NCBI GenBank assembly: GCA_020850755.1 | Contig: JADZEB010000004.1 | Coordinates: 248,001-312,000 of the forward strand | Source of the DNA: Alphaproteobacteria bacterium | Lineage (GTDB): Bacteria; Pseudomonadota; Alphaproteobacteria; Acetobacterales; Acetobacteraceae | Length of the DNA stretch: 64,000 bases | Reading direction: 5' to 3' | Shown here: positions 8,910 to 17,389 of the stretch, piece after piece | How positions within the stretch are numbered: the first letter of the stretch is position 1 | How the letters are laid out: every line of letters begins with the position of its first letter | Made by a program: the position numbers and the translations under genes | The notes under the pieces: model-generated | What the model saw: only the letters and a program-made list of their open reading frames with translations | What the model was told of the DNA's origin: nothing | Databases searched by the model: none

Positions 8910-9832
8910 GCAGACTGGCTCCGCGGGTCGAGGATGTCACGCAATCCATCGCCCAGCAGGTTGAACCCGAGCACGCTGACGTAAATGGCGAGGCCCGGGA
9001 ACGCGGCGTACCACCACCATTCGGGCAGGTAGCCGCGCGCCACGCTCAGCATCGCGCCCCATTCCGGTGTGGGCGCGCGCGCACCGAGACCGATGAAACC
9101 GAGCCCGGCCGCGCCCAGGATGGCGGCACCCATATCCATGCTCGCCTTCACGATCAGCGGCGAGACGCAGTTCGGCAGGAGGTAGCGGAACAGGATGCGC
9201 GGCGTGCTGGCGCCGAGCGCGCGTGCCGCCTCGATAAAGGGTTCGGTCTTGATCGCCAGCACCTTGCTCTGCATCAGGCGCACATAGCCTGGCCACCAGA
9301 CCAGCGTCAGTGCGATGACGGCGTTCAGGATGCCCGGGCCGAGCACGGCAACAATGGCAACGGCCAGGATGATCCCCGGCATGGACAGGAACAGGTCGGT
9401 CAGGCGCATGATCGCCCCGCCCACCCAGCCACCGACATAGCCGGCCAGCACGCCGAGCGGCACACCGATGACCGCGGCACCAAGCGTAATGACAAGCCCG
9501 ATCTGCAGGGAGACCCGCGTGCCCAGGATCACGCGGGTGAAGATGTCGTTGCCCATCTCGTCGGTGCCGAACCAGTGCGCCGCGGACGGCGCCTGCAACA
9601 TCCGGTCCATGTTCACCGCACCCGCTCCATCAGCCGGATAGGGCACGAGCCACGGCCCGAACGCCGCGAGCAGGAAGAACAGGCCGACAATCACCATCCC
9701 CACAACGGATGTGGGACTGCGCATCAGGAGGTGCGCATAGAGGCGCACCTGCCGCATCCGATGCGCACGCCGCGCGGCGACAAGATCATCGCCGCCGGAG
9801 ACCTGCGGATGCGCCCCGGCCTGCATGCTCAT
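8906..9832 (-). CDS. Peptide-type ABC transporter permease (DppC-like)
   Basis: Inner-membrane permease of 308 residues. A cytoplasmic N-terminus rich in Arg leads to a first membrane helix (VVGMVIVGLFFLLAAFGPW) and then the DppC N-terminal domain with HWFGTDEMGNDIFTRVI. The EAA loop, EAARALGASTPRILFRYLLP, contacts the ATPases. The start ATG 9832 overlaps the DppB stop by 4 bases (ATGA); a second in-frame ATG two codons later is possible. Works as heterodimer with DppB. Confidence 0.9.
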   Translation of the reverse strand: MSMQAGAHPQVSGGDDLVAARRAHRMRQVRLYAHLLMRSPTSVVGMVIVGLFFLLAAFGPWLVPYPADGAGAVNMDRMLQAPSAAHWFGTDEMGNDIFTRVILGTRVSLQIGLVITLGAAVIGVPLGVLAGYVGGWVGGAIMRLTDLFLSMPGIILAVAIVAVLGPGILNAVIALTLVWWPGYVRLMQSKVLAIKTEPFIEAARALGASTPRILFRYLLPNCVSPLIVKASMDMGAAILGAAGLGFIGLGARAPTPEWGAMLSVARGYLPEWWWYAAFPGLAIYVSVLGFNLLGDGLRDILDPRSQSA

Positions 9833-10839
9833 GCGTCCGCCCGCAAGCGCGGATCGAGCCAGGCGTAGGCCAGCTCGATGACGAAGTTCACCACCATGAC
9901 GTTCAGGCCGATCACCAACGCGACGCCGATCACGGGCTTGAAATCCGACAGCAGGGCTGCATTGACGGCAAGAAGTCCGAGGCCCGGCCAGTCGAAAACC
10001 GTCTCGACCAGCACGCTGCCGCCCAGCATCCAGCCGAAGCGCAATCCGATCAGCGCCAGGATCGGCAGCATCGCATTGCGCAAAGCATGGCGAAGCACGA
10101 TACGCCATGCCCGCACGCCGTTTGCCCGCGCCCCGAGCACGAAATCGCTCGACAGCGCCTCGATCATCTCGGCACGCGCCACCCGCACGATCGAGGTCAT
10201 GCACGGCACAGACAGCACCAGCGCCGGCAGCAGCATGTGCTGCAGCGCCTCGGCAGCCGTGCCCCAGTAGCCGCGCAGGATGGAATCGAGCACCAGAAGA
10301 TGGGTTATCGGCTCGGGCCGCGGTGTCATCAGACCGAGCCGGCCGCTGACGGGCAACCAGCCAAGCCGCACCGCGAACAGCAATTGCAGCAGCAGACCGA
10401 ACCAGAACATCGGCAATGCGAAGCCCGATACGGCGAAGACGCGCACCAGATGGTCGGCCCAGCGGTCACGCCAGACCGCCGCGATCACGCCCAGGCCCAG
10501 GCCCATCAAGATGCCGAGCCCCATCGCCGCGATGACCAGTTCGATCGTGTTCGGCAGATGGCGCCCGAGTTCCTCGGCGACACTGCGCGTGGTCGAGATC
10601 GAGCGCCCGAAATCGCCGCGCAGGATGCCCGAGACATAGATCACGAACTGCTCGGGCAGCGGACGGTCCAGCCCGTACTCGACGCGCATGGTCTCGACCA
10701 TCTCGCGCGTCGCGTTCGGCCCTGCGGCCAGCGCCGCCGGATCGCCCGGCGCCACGTTCGAGATCACGAAGGTGATGCACAGCAGGCCGAACAGCATGGT
10801 CGCCAGCACGGCCAGCCTCTGCGCGACATACGTGATCAT
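9829..10839 (-). CDS. Peptide-type ABC transporter permease (DppB-like)
   Basis: Inner-membrane permease of 336 residues. It begins MITYVAQRLAVLATMLFGLL (first helix), followed by the family block NVAPGDPAA and YGLDRPLPEQFVIY, then LRGDFGRSIST. The EAA-type loop ARANGVRAWRIVLRHALRNA lies before the last helices. The start is 57 bases after the binding-protein stop, and a stable hairpin (10853-10895) fills that gap. The upstream ribosome site is weak (GGCG). Forms the translocation channel with DppC. Confidence 0.9.
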   Translation of the reverse strand: MITYVAQRLAVLATMLFGLLCITFVISNVAPGDPAALAAGPNATREMVETMRVEYGLDRPLPEQFVIYVSGILRGDFGRSISTTRSVAEELGRHLPNTIELVIAAMGLGILMGLGLGVIAAVWRDRWADHLVRVFAVSGFALPMFWFGLLLQLLFAVRLGWLPVSGRLGLMTPRPEPITHLLVLDSILRGYWGTAAEALQHMLLPALVLSVPCMTSIVRVARAEMIEALSSDFVLGARANGVRAWRIVLRHALRNAMLPILALIGLRFGWMLGGSVLVETVFDWPGLGLLAVNAALLSDFKPVIGVALVIGLNVMVVNFVIELAYAWLDPRLRADA

Positions 10840-10852
10840 GTCACGCCGCCCG

Positions 10853-10895
10853 GGATCGGGGCGCGGCTACCGCGACGACCGCGCCCCGCCGATCC
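10853..10895 (-). promoter_or_regulatory. Strong hairpin between binding-protein and permease genes
   Basis: Arms at 10853-10866 and 10879-10895 pair as GGATCGG+GGCGCGG with CCGCGCC+CCGATCC, with a 3-base bulge in the second arm and a 12-base loop. It starts one base past the binding-protein stop and ends 13 bases before the DppB ATG. No T-run follows, so it is more likely an mRNA-stabilising or read-through-limiting element that keeps the binding protein more abundant than the permease. The pairing is seen; the role is inferred. Confidence 0.6.
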
Positions 10896-10896
10896 C

Positions 10897-12489
10897 TCAA
10901 TCCTCGATCCACAGCGCGTGGAAGTCCGCGAAGCCCGAAGGCCGCATCGGCGTGTAGCTGTAGCCGCGCACATAGGCACGATGCGCAAGCCGCGTGTTCG
11001 GCTGGAAGCCGAACACTTCCGGCTGGTCCTCGGCAATACGGCGTTGGATGTCGGCATAGATCGGCGCGCGTTCCTCCCAGCGCGGGATCGACCGCGCACG
11101 CTCGATCAGGGTGAACACGTCGGGGTTGTTGTAGTGGCTCACGCCGAACCACTGGCCCCAGCTGTTGCGGTGGAACTGGTAGGCATAGGAGTCCGGATCC
11201 GAGGAGAAGGTGACGGTGAACAGGCCGATCATGTTCGGCACCGTCTCCACCCGTTGGGCGTTCGCGACCATGTTCGCCCAAAGCATGGGCTGGATGTTCA
11301 CCTTGATGTTCAAAGCCTGGAGGCTGTTCAGCAGGATCAGCCCCACGCGGCGTGTCTCGTCATTGCCCTGCTGGTGGACATAGGTAAGCTCGAGCCCGCC
11401 ATTGGCCCACTGCGTGCGCCCAAGCAGTTCGCGCGCACGATCGAGATTGCGCCGCGGCATGCCCTGCACCGCGACATGCCCCTGCACCGTATTCGGGAAC
11501 GGGCTGGTCATGAGTTGCGAGTCCCCGGCATAGAGACCGGCGAAGGACTCGTAGTCGAAGGCATGGGCGATGGCGCGGCGCAGATTGGCATCCGCCGTCG
11601 GACCGCGCTGGTAGTTGAATTTGATCCCGAAGGCGGTGCTCCCAGGGCTGTTCTGGATGGTGATGCCGGGCACGTTGCGCAGCTGGACATAGTCGGCGGT
11701 GGTCAGCCCCTCAACGAAATCGACCTGGCGGCTCATCAGCGCCGTGCGCTGGGCCGAGGGCTCGCGGATGATCCGATAGATCACCCCGCCGAGCCGCCGC
11801 GCCTCTCCTTGCGGCCAGCCGTTCCAGTAGTTGGGGATCGCCTCGAAATGGTAGAAGGCGTTCTGCTCCCAGCGGCGGATGCGGAACGGCCCGCTACCCG
11901 CGGCATTGTCGGTCATCCATGCCTGGCCGTTGTCGTTGTCGCGGATGTTCGGGGTGATCTGCTTCGGATTGACAATCATCCACCAGGGCAGGAAGCCGGC
12001 GAAGGACGGGTAGGGCTGCTCGAGCGTGAAGCGCACAGTGCGCGGATCAACCACAGAGACACCCGCCGGCTTCAGCACGTCACGCAGCATCCAGGAGACC
12101 GCCTTGTTGATCTCGAGCGCGCGCACGAAGGAATAGCGCACGGCCTCGGCATCAATCGGATCGCCGTTCTGGAAACGCGCATTGGCATTGAGGCGGAAGG
12201 TCCAGACCCGTGCATCGGCGCTTGCTTCCCAGGATTCGGCTATCCAGGGGATCAGCCTGGCCGGGTTCTCGACATACTTGACGAGCGGCTCGTAGAGCAT
12301 CGCCTGAACCAGATGGTGCGGCGCATCGAAGCGCTGGTGCGGATCGATGTTCACCACCGGCGTGCGCCCGCCCCAGACCAGGATCTTGCGGTCCCCGTCG
12401 CGCTCATAGGCTGCCGCCGGCGCAGCCGCCAGACTGAAGGCCAGGACGCCAGCCGCCGCGGCCAAACCGATCGCCTTGTACCAGAGCAT
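10897..12489 (-). CDS. ABC transporter substrate-binding protein, family 5 (DppA/OppA-like)
   Basis: Periplasmic ligand-binding protein of 530 residues. The start ATG 12489 is preceded by GGAGGA with 4-5 bases spacing, which argues against the ATG four codons upstream. The signal peptide is MLWYKAIGLAAAAGVLAFSL..APAAA. Family blocks: NIDPHQRFDAPHHLV, IPWIAESWEAS, and RFQNGDPIDAEAVRYSF. It heads the transporter part of an operon that begins with hyuAB 42 bases upstream. Ligand unknown; the hydantoinase and amino-acid oxidase partners suggest a cyclic amide, N-carbamoyl or D-amino-acid peptide. Confidence 0.88.
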   Translation of the reverse strand: MLWYKAIGLAAAAGVLAFSLAAAPAAAYERDGDRKILVWGGRTPVVNIDPHQRFDAPHHLVQAMLYEPLVKYVENPARLIPWIAESWEASADARVWTFRLNANARFQNGDPIDAEAVRYSFVRALEINKAVSWMLRDVLKPAGVSVVDPRTVRFTLEQPYPSFAGFLPWWMIVNPKQITPNIRDNDNGQAWMTDNAAGSGPFRIRRWEQNAFYHFEAIPNYWNGWPQGEARRLGGVIYRIIREPSAQRTALMSRQVDFVEGLTTADYVQLRNVPGITIQNSPGSTAFGIKFNYQRGPTADANLRRAIAHAFDYESFAGLYAGDSQLMTSPFPNTVQGHVAVQGMPRRNLDRARELLGRTQWANGGLELTYVHQQGNDETRRVGLILLNSLQALNIKVNIQPMLWANMVANAQRVETVPNMIGLFTVTFSSDPDSYAYQFHRNSWGQWFGVSHYNNPDVFTLIERARSIPRWEERAPIYADIQRRIAEDQPEVFGFQPNTRLAHRAYVRGYSYTPMRPSGFADFHALWIED

Positions 12490-12531
12490 GTGTTCCTCCA
12501 CACGTTCGATCCTGAATGCCTGCCCCGATCG

Positions 12532-15500
12532 CTATGGTCCAACCGCGGCCAAGGGCGCTTGCCCCGTCGCCGCCTGCCGGGCGCGCTCGGTGGCCGTGCC
12601 GTCGATCCTGCCGTTCGAGCCGACAACGCAACCATAGTCCCGCCGCGCGGCCTCGACCGAGACATATTCCTCGTCAATGTCTCGCTGCAGGGCGGCCAGC
12701 GGCCGTTCCTTGGGCGGCCCGTAGCCGGCCCCGCCACCCACGCGCACCTCGATGATGTGTTCGGTGCTGCCGAGCGTCTCCAACGTGCCCTCGCCATAGT
12801 CCTTGAGCACGTTTTCCGCTCGGTCGAGCAGCATTGCCCGCACTGCCCCACCCGGCTGGCCGCCGAACAGGCCGGTGTTAGCGACACCCACGCCCTCGGG
12901 ATAGACGTTGACCAGAGTCTGCCCGTCATCGGCCTTCCAGCGACGCACACGGATGTACTGGCCTAGCCCGCCGCGGAAGCGCCCCGCCCCGCCGCTGTCG
13001 GGCGCGAAGGCCTTCTCCAGCACCAGCACCGGCACGCGTGTCTCGAACACCTCGATCGAGCCGTTCGCGGCGCTGGTGGGCCAGATCATCGAGGATTTGC
13101 CGTCGGCCCCGATGCCGCCGCCCTGGCCGCCGCCCAGGAAGATGTGGTCGCCATAGACCAGGCCAGTGTCGGGATCGGTGCCATAGAAATTGACGATTGT
13201 CGGCAGGCCGGTGAACGCCCGCACGCGGTCAGGCATGGCCCCGGCCATAGCCTGGAAGACGTTGCCGATGATGTACCAGCCGGTGAGGTGGCGCAGCCCG
13301 ACCGATGCCGGCCGCATGCAGTTCATGATGGTGCCTTCCGGCGCGCGCACGGTGAAGGCGCGATAGCAGCCGGCGGAAGCGCGGATATCGGGCGTGAGCA
13401 GGCACTTCAGCGGATAGAAGGTCTCGGCCTCGGTGAAGCCCATCGTGCAGTTCAGCCCGCCACGCGGCAGTTGCGCCGGCACGCCCTCGTAATCCACGTC
13501 GATGGTGTCGCCTTTCACCGTGATGCAGATCGGGAAGCGCTGGCGCTGGCCGAGAGCGACATTCCAAACCTCGCTGCGATACTGTCCGTCGGGCACGGCG
13601 GCGATAGCCTTGCGCGCCGCCTTCTCGGCGCGGTCCTGGATCACGGCGGCGAGCGCCTGGAGATCATCGAGGCCGTATTCCTCAAGCAGCGCGTTGATGC
13701 GCTGTGCGCCTAGCGCGTTGGCCGCAACCAGGGCCTGCACATCACCCAGGACCTGCCGGTTGGTACGCACATTCTCGGCGAGGAGCGCGAACAGGTCCTC
13801 GTTCGGCTGGCCCGCGCGATAGAGCTTGAGCGGCGGGATCTGGATGCCTTCCTCGTATACCTCGCGCGCGCGCATGCGATCCTTGGTGCCGCCGATATCG
13901 GACACATGGCCGATGGCGCCCACCAGGGCGACAAGCTTCCCGTCCCGGAACACGGGCGTCACCACCGCTATGTCGAACAGGTGGCCCGCACACAGCCAGG
14001 GATCGTTGGTCACCAGCACGTCGCCCGGCCTCAGGGTTTCCGGCGGGTGCCTCTCCAGCATGGAGTTCACCGCCGCCATCAGCGTCAGGTTGAACACCGG
14101 CATGGCGCGCGGGCTGTGCGCGAGCGACTGGCCCTTGGCGTCCAGGATCTCGCAGGCAAAGTCCTGCGCATCGCCGATGATCAGAGAGAAGGCGGTGCGG
14201 ATGACCGTAAGCCAGCATTCCTCGGAGATGGAGATGAGCCGGCTCCAGAGTATCTCCAGGCCGATCGGGTCGTTCTCGAGCCGCGCGACCTCGGCGGCGA
14301 GGCCGGGCGCGATTGCCGCCGGCAATCGCGCTGCAGCAGCCGCCACCGCGATGACGAGATTGCCCACGGCATCGACCGAGAGCCGATCCCCGGGAGGGAC
14401 GATGGTGGTCGCCTCGTCCTCCTCGACGATGGCGGGGCCGGCCACCGTGAAGCCTGCCTCCAGCCGGTAGCGGTCATAGACCGGGGTGTCGACGAAGCCA
14501 CCGGCTGCCGGGAAATAGGCAGGGCGACGGCCCTTGAGCGCACCGCCAGCCGCGCGGGCACGGGCCAGGCGCGCATTGCTGATCGAAGGCTCGGGGCCGC
14601 TGCATGCCACACGCCAGGACATCACCTCGATCTGGCCGCCGAATGGATCGCGCCCGTAGAGGCGCCGATACTCCCCGGCGAAGCGATCTGCCAGCAGATG
14701 CTCGCTGCCCGCCCCGAGCCCACCAAGCGGCACGGCGATGCGCAGATTGTGCACCTGGCCTGAGAGCCGCATCTCGGCCTCGCGCTCCACCTCGACCGCC
14801 TCGTCGCCAGCGCCGGCGCCACGCAGCAGCGCCCGGCCCTCGCCCTCAAGCTGCTCCAGCACCCCATTGGCCTCGGCCCAGGCAACGCGCGACAAGGCCG
14901 CCGGCTGGGAGCGCGTGGCCTGATGCCCGATGCGGCCGCCCAGAAAGCCGAGCGCCGATGCCGCGCCCGAGGCAGGGGGCACGACGACAGTGCCAACACC
15001 GAGTGCGCGCGCCACCTCGGCGGCGTGCGCGGGACCCGCGCCGCCGAATGCTACCATCGCGTAGCGGCGCGGATCCTTGCCCTTCTCCACTACATGCACG
15101 CGCGCGGCATTGGCCATCGCGTCGCACACCACGGCGTAGATGCCCCAGGCAGCCTCGATCGCGCTGCGGTCGAGCGAGGCGCCAAGCGCCGAGAGGGCCC
15201 CCTCTGCCGCGGAAGGATCAAGCGCCATCCGCCCGCCCAGGAACGCCCCGGAATCGAGATAGCCGAGCGCCAGGTTGGCGTCGGTGACGGTCGGGTCGCT
15301 GCCGCCCAGGCCGTAGCAGGCAGGTCCTGGCGCGGCGCCCGCACTGCGCGGCCCCACCTTCAACAAGCCGATATCGTCACGGCGCGCGATGCTGCCGCCA
15401 CCTGCCCCGATCTCGATCATGTCGACCACGGGGCTGCGGATGGGAATGCCGCTGCCCTTCTTGAAGCGATGCTCGCGCGCCGCCTCCATCATCGCGGCGA

Positions 15501-16419
15501 CGTCGGCGCGACCATCCTCGATCAAGCAGACCTTGGCCGTCGTCCCGCCCATGTCGAAGGCGATCAGCTCCTCGTGGCCTGCGACGCGGCCAAGACTTGC
15601 TGCGGCGATCGCTCCTCCCGCCGGCCCGGACTCGAGCAGGCGGATCGGGAAGCGGCGTGCCATCTCCGGGGTGGCAAGCGTTCCGGAGGATTGCATCAGG
15701 CTGAACCGGCCGTGAAACCCGCGCTCCGACAGTGCCGACTCGAGGCGCCGGACATAGGGCTCGACCAGAGGCTGGACATAGGCGTTGGCAACGACGGTGC
15801 AGACACGCTCGTACTCGCGGATCTCGCCGCAGACCTCGGAGGAAATCGACACGCGCAGATCAGGGAACTCGCGCGCGGCGAGGGCCGCAACCACGCGCTC
15901 ATGCGCATCATTGCGATACGCGTGCAGGAAACAGACGGCGACGGCCTCAGCGCCCCCTTTCAGGGCGCGCACCAGGGCGCCCCGTGCTTCGTCCTCGGTC
16001 AGTGGCGCCACGACGCTGCCGTCGCGCGCCAGCCTTTCGCCCACCTCCAGACGAAGCGAGCGCGGCACCAGCGGCTCGGGGAACTTCAGGAACACATCGT
16101 GGATGTCGTAGCGCTGCTCCGTGCCCATCTCGATGATGTCACGATAGCCCCGGGTGGTGATCAGCGCCGTGCGCGCGCCGCGCCGCTCGATGATGGCGTT
16201 GGTGACAATGGTCGTACCATGCACGATCTCGGCAATCGCATCGTGGCGCACGCCGACCCGCCCGAGCAGATCGTCGAGTCCGCCAAGCGCGCCGCGCGCC
16301 GGGTCATCGGGGGTTGTGAGGCACTTGTGCAGGTGGAGCGCGCCTGTTGCGCGATCCAGCAGCACAAGATCCGTGAAGGTTCCACCGATATCGAACGCCG
16401 CGACAAGTCCGGACTGCAC
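12532..16419 (-). CDS. Fused hydantoinase/oxoprolinase (HyuA-HyuB fusion)
   Basis: A 1,295-residue ATP-dependent cyclic-amide hydrolase. Residues 1 to about 690 are HyuA: the ASKHA-type phosphate motif FDIGGTFTDLVL at 9-20, HGTTIVTNA, a second AFDMGGTTAKVCL block near 290, and the diagnostic VDMIEIGAGGGSIA. From about residue 705 (DPIGLEILWSRL) a complete HyuB follows, with VTNDPWLCAGHLFDI and the glycine-rich HIFLGGGQGGGIGA. The same A-B order is found in eukaryotic and some bacterial 5-oxoprolinases (about 1,250-1,290 residues); most bacterial hydantoinases are split. The start is GTG 16419 with only a weak GGTGA upstream. First gene of the operon ending in the DadA-like gene. Candidate substrates are 5-oxoproline, hydantoins or similar lactams. 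Confidence 0.88.
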   Translation of the reverse strand: MQSGLVAAFDIGGTFTDLVLLDRATGALHLHKCLTTPDDPARGALGGLDDLLGRVGVRHDAIAEIVHGTTIVTNAIIERRGARTALITTRGYRDIIEMGTEQRYDIHDVFLKFPEPLVPRSLRLEVGERLARDGSVVAPLTEDEARGALVRALKGGAEAVAVCFLHAYRNDAHERVVAALAAREFPDLRVSISSEVCGEIREYERVCTVVANAYVQPLVEPYVRRLESALSERGFHGRFSLMQSSGTLATPEMARRFPIRLLESGPAGGAIAAASLGRVAGHEELIAFDMGGTTAKVCLIEDGRADVAAMMEAAREHRFKKGSGIPIRSPVVDMIEIGAGGGSIARRDDIGLLKVGPRSAGAAPGPACYGLGGSDPTVTDANLALGYLDSGAFLGGRMALDPSAAEGALSALGASLDRSAIEAAWGIYAVVCDAMANAARVHVVEKGKDPRRYAMVAFGGAGPAHAAEVARALGVGTVVVPPASGAASALGFLGGRIGHQATRSQPAALSRVAWAEANGVLEQLEGEGRALLRGAGAGDEAVEVEREAEMRLSGQVHNLRIAVPLGGLGAGSEHLLADRFAGEYRRLYGRDPFGGQIEVMSWRVACSGPEPSISNARLARARAAGGALKGRRPAYFPAAGGFVDTPVYDRYRLEAGFTVAGPAIVEEDEATTIVPPGDRLSVDAVGNLVIAVAAAAARLPAAIAPGLAAEVARLENDPIGLEILWSRLISISEECWLTVIRTAFSLIIGDAQDFACEILDAKGQSLAHSPRAMPVFNLTLMAAVNSMLERHPPETLRPGDVLVTNDPWLCAGHLFDIAVVTPVFRDGKLVALVGAIGHVSDIGGTKDRMRAREVYEEGIQIPPLKLYRAGQPNEDLFALLAENVRTNRQVLGDVQALVAANALGAQRINALLEEYGLDDLQALAAVIQDRAEKAARKAIAAVPDGQYRSEVWNVALGQRQRFPICITVKGDTIDVDYEGVPAQLPRGGLNCTMGFTEAETFYPLKCLLTPDIRASAGCYRAFTVRAPEGTIMNCMRPASVGLRHLTGWYIIGNVFQAMAGAMPDRVRAFTGLPTIVNFYGTDPDTGLVYGDHIFLGGGQGGGIGADGKSSMIWPTSAANGSIEVFETRVPVLVLEKAFAPDSGGAGRFRGGLGQYIRVRRWKADDGQTLVNVYPEGVGVANTGLFGGQPGGAVRAMLLDRAENVLKDYGEGTLETLGSTEHIIEVRVGGGAGYGPPKERPLAALQRDIDEEYVSVEAARRDYGCVVGSNGRIDGTATERARQAATGQAPLAAVGP

Positions 16420-16483
16420 GAAGGAGTCACCATTGCCAGCGCCGGATGACCGATGGCCTCCGGCTCGTTGTCATGCGGCAATG

Positions 16484-16512
16484 ATGAAACGGACGTCCTT
16501 ACCGCTTGTCAA
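16484..16512 (-). promoter_or_regulatory. Candidate sigma-70 promoter of hyuAB operon
   Basis: On the minus strand a perfect TTGACA (16512-16507) is followed after exactly 17 bases by TTTCAT (16489-16484), four of six matches to TATAAT. It lies in the 118-base gap between the pstB stop and the hyuAB start, giving a leader of about 60 bases. It would separate the hyuAB-dpp operon from pst read-through. Untested. Confidence 0.45.
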
Positions 16513-16537
16513 TCCGCGGCGGTTGCGGCGTGTCGGC

Positions 16538-17371
16538 CTAGCCGAACCGGCCGGTGACATAGTCTTGGGTGCGCTCGTTCTTGGGTGCGGTGAACACGGT
16601 ATCGGTGTCGCCATACTCGATCAGGCGCCCGAGATACATGAACGCCACATTGTCCGACACGCGTGCCGCCTGCTGCATGTTGTGCGTCACGATCACGATC
16701 GTGAACTGGCCGCGCAACTCGTCGATCAGCTCCTCGATCTTGGCGGTTGCGATCGGGTCAAGCGCCGAGCATGGCTCGTCCATCAGCAGGACCTCGGGCG
16801 TGCCGGCGATCGCGCGCGCAATGCAAAGGCGCTGCTGCTGGCCGCCGGAAAGCCCGAGCGCGCTTTCGTGCAAACGATCCTTCACCTCGTCCCACAGGGC
16901 GGCGCCGCGCAGCGAACGCTCCACCGTCTCGGCGATCATGGCACGGTGGCGGATGCCGTCCACGCGCAAGGGATAGGCGACGTTCTCGAAGATCGTCATC
17001 GGGAACGGGTTGGGCTTCTGGAACACCATTCCCATCTGCTTGCGGATCGCGATCACATCCGCTGCCGGCGCGTAGAGGTCTTGCCCCGCAACAGAGATGC
17101 GCCCGCGGATGCGCAAGCCATCGATCAGGTCGTTCATGCGGTTCAGGCAGCGCAGAAGCGTCGACTTGCCGCAGCCCGAAGGTCCTATAAGCGCCGTGAC
17201 AAGCCCGGCCTCGACTCCCATCGAAATGCTGAACAACGCCTGCTTCGCGCCGTACCACAGGTCGAAGTCGCTGATCTCCACCGCCTCGCCATGGCTGCCA
17301 CGCGAAACGTGATAGACGGTCGGCCCGAACTCGATCGACGCGGGACGGGCGGTCGCACTTGTCTGGTTCAT
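16538..17371 (-). CDS. pstB: Phosphate ABC transporter ATP-binding protein PstB
   Basis: Energises high-affinity phosphate import. 277 residues; Walker [20 protein letters not shown] (the RCLNRMND continuation is PstB-specific), [17 protein letters not shown], signature [15 protein letters not shown], Walker [17 protein letters not shown], and the [12 protein letters not shown] switch block. The start ATG 17371 is 18 bases after the pstA stop. About 25 residues precede the usual PstB start. Last gene of pstSCAB; no phoU or phoB follows. Confidence 0.95.
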   Translation of the reverse strand: MNQTSATARPASIEFGPTVYHVSRGSHGEAVEISDFDLWYGAKQALFSISMGVEAGLVTALIGPSGCGKSTLLRCLNRMNDLIDGLRIRGRISVAGQDLYAPAADVIAIRKQMGMVFQKPNPFPMTIFENVAYPLRVDGIRHRAMIAETVERSLRGAALWDEVKDRLHESALGLSGGQQQRLCIARAIAGTPEVLLMDEPCSALDPIATAKIEELIDELRGQFTIVIVTHNMQQAARVSDNVAFMYLGRLIEYGDTDTVFTAPKNERTQDYVTGRFG

Positions 17372-17389
17372 CGCTTACGGCGCCCTCGG

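Noticed and set aside
9709..12966. Open frame of about 1,085 codons on the plus strand across dpp-like genes
   Set aside because: Antisense shadow of permease, binding-protein and hyuAB genes; no recognisable domain.
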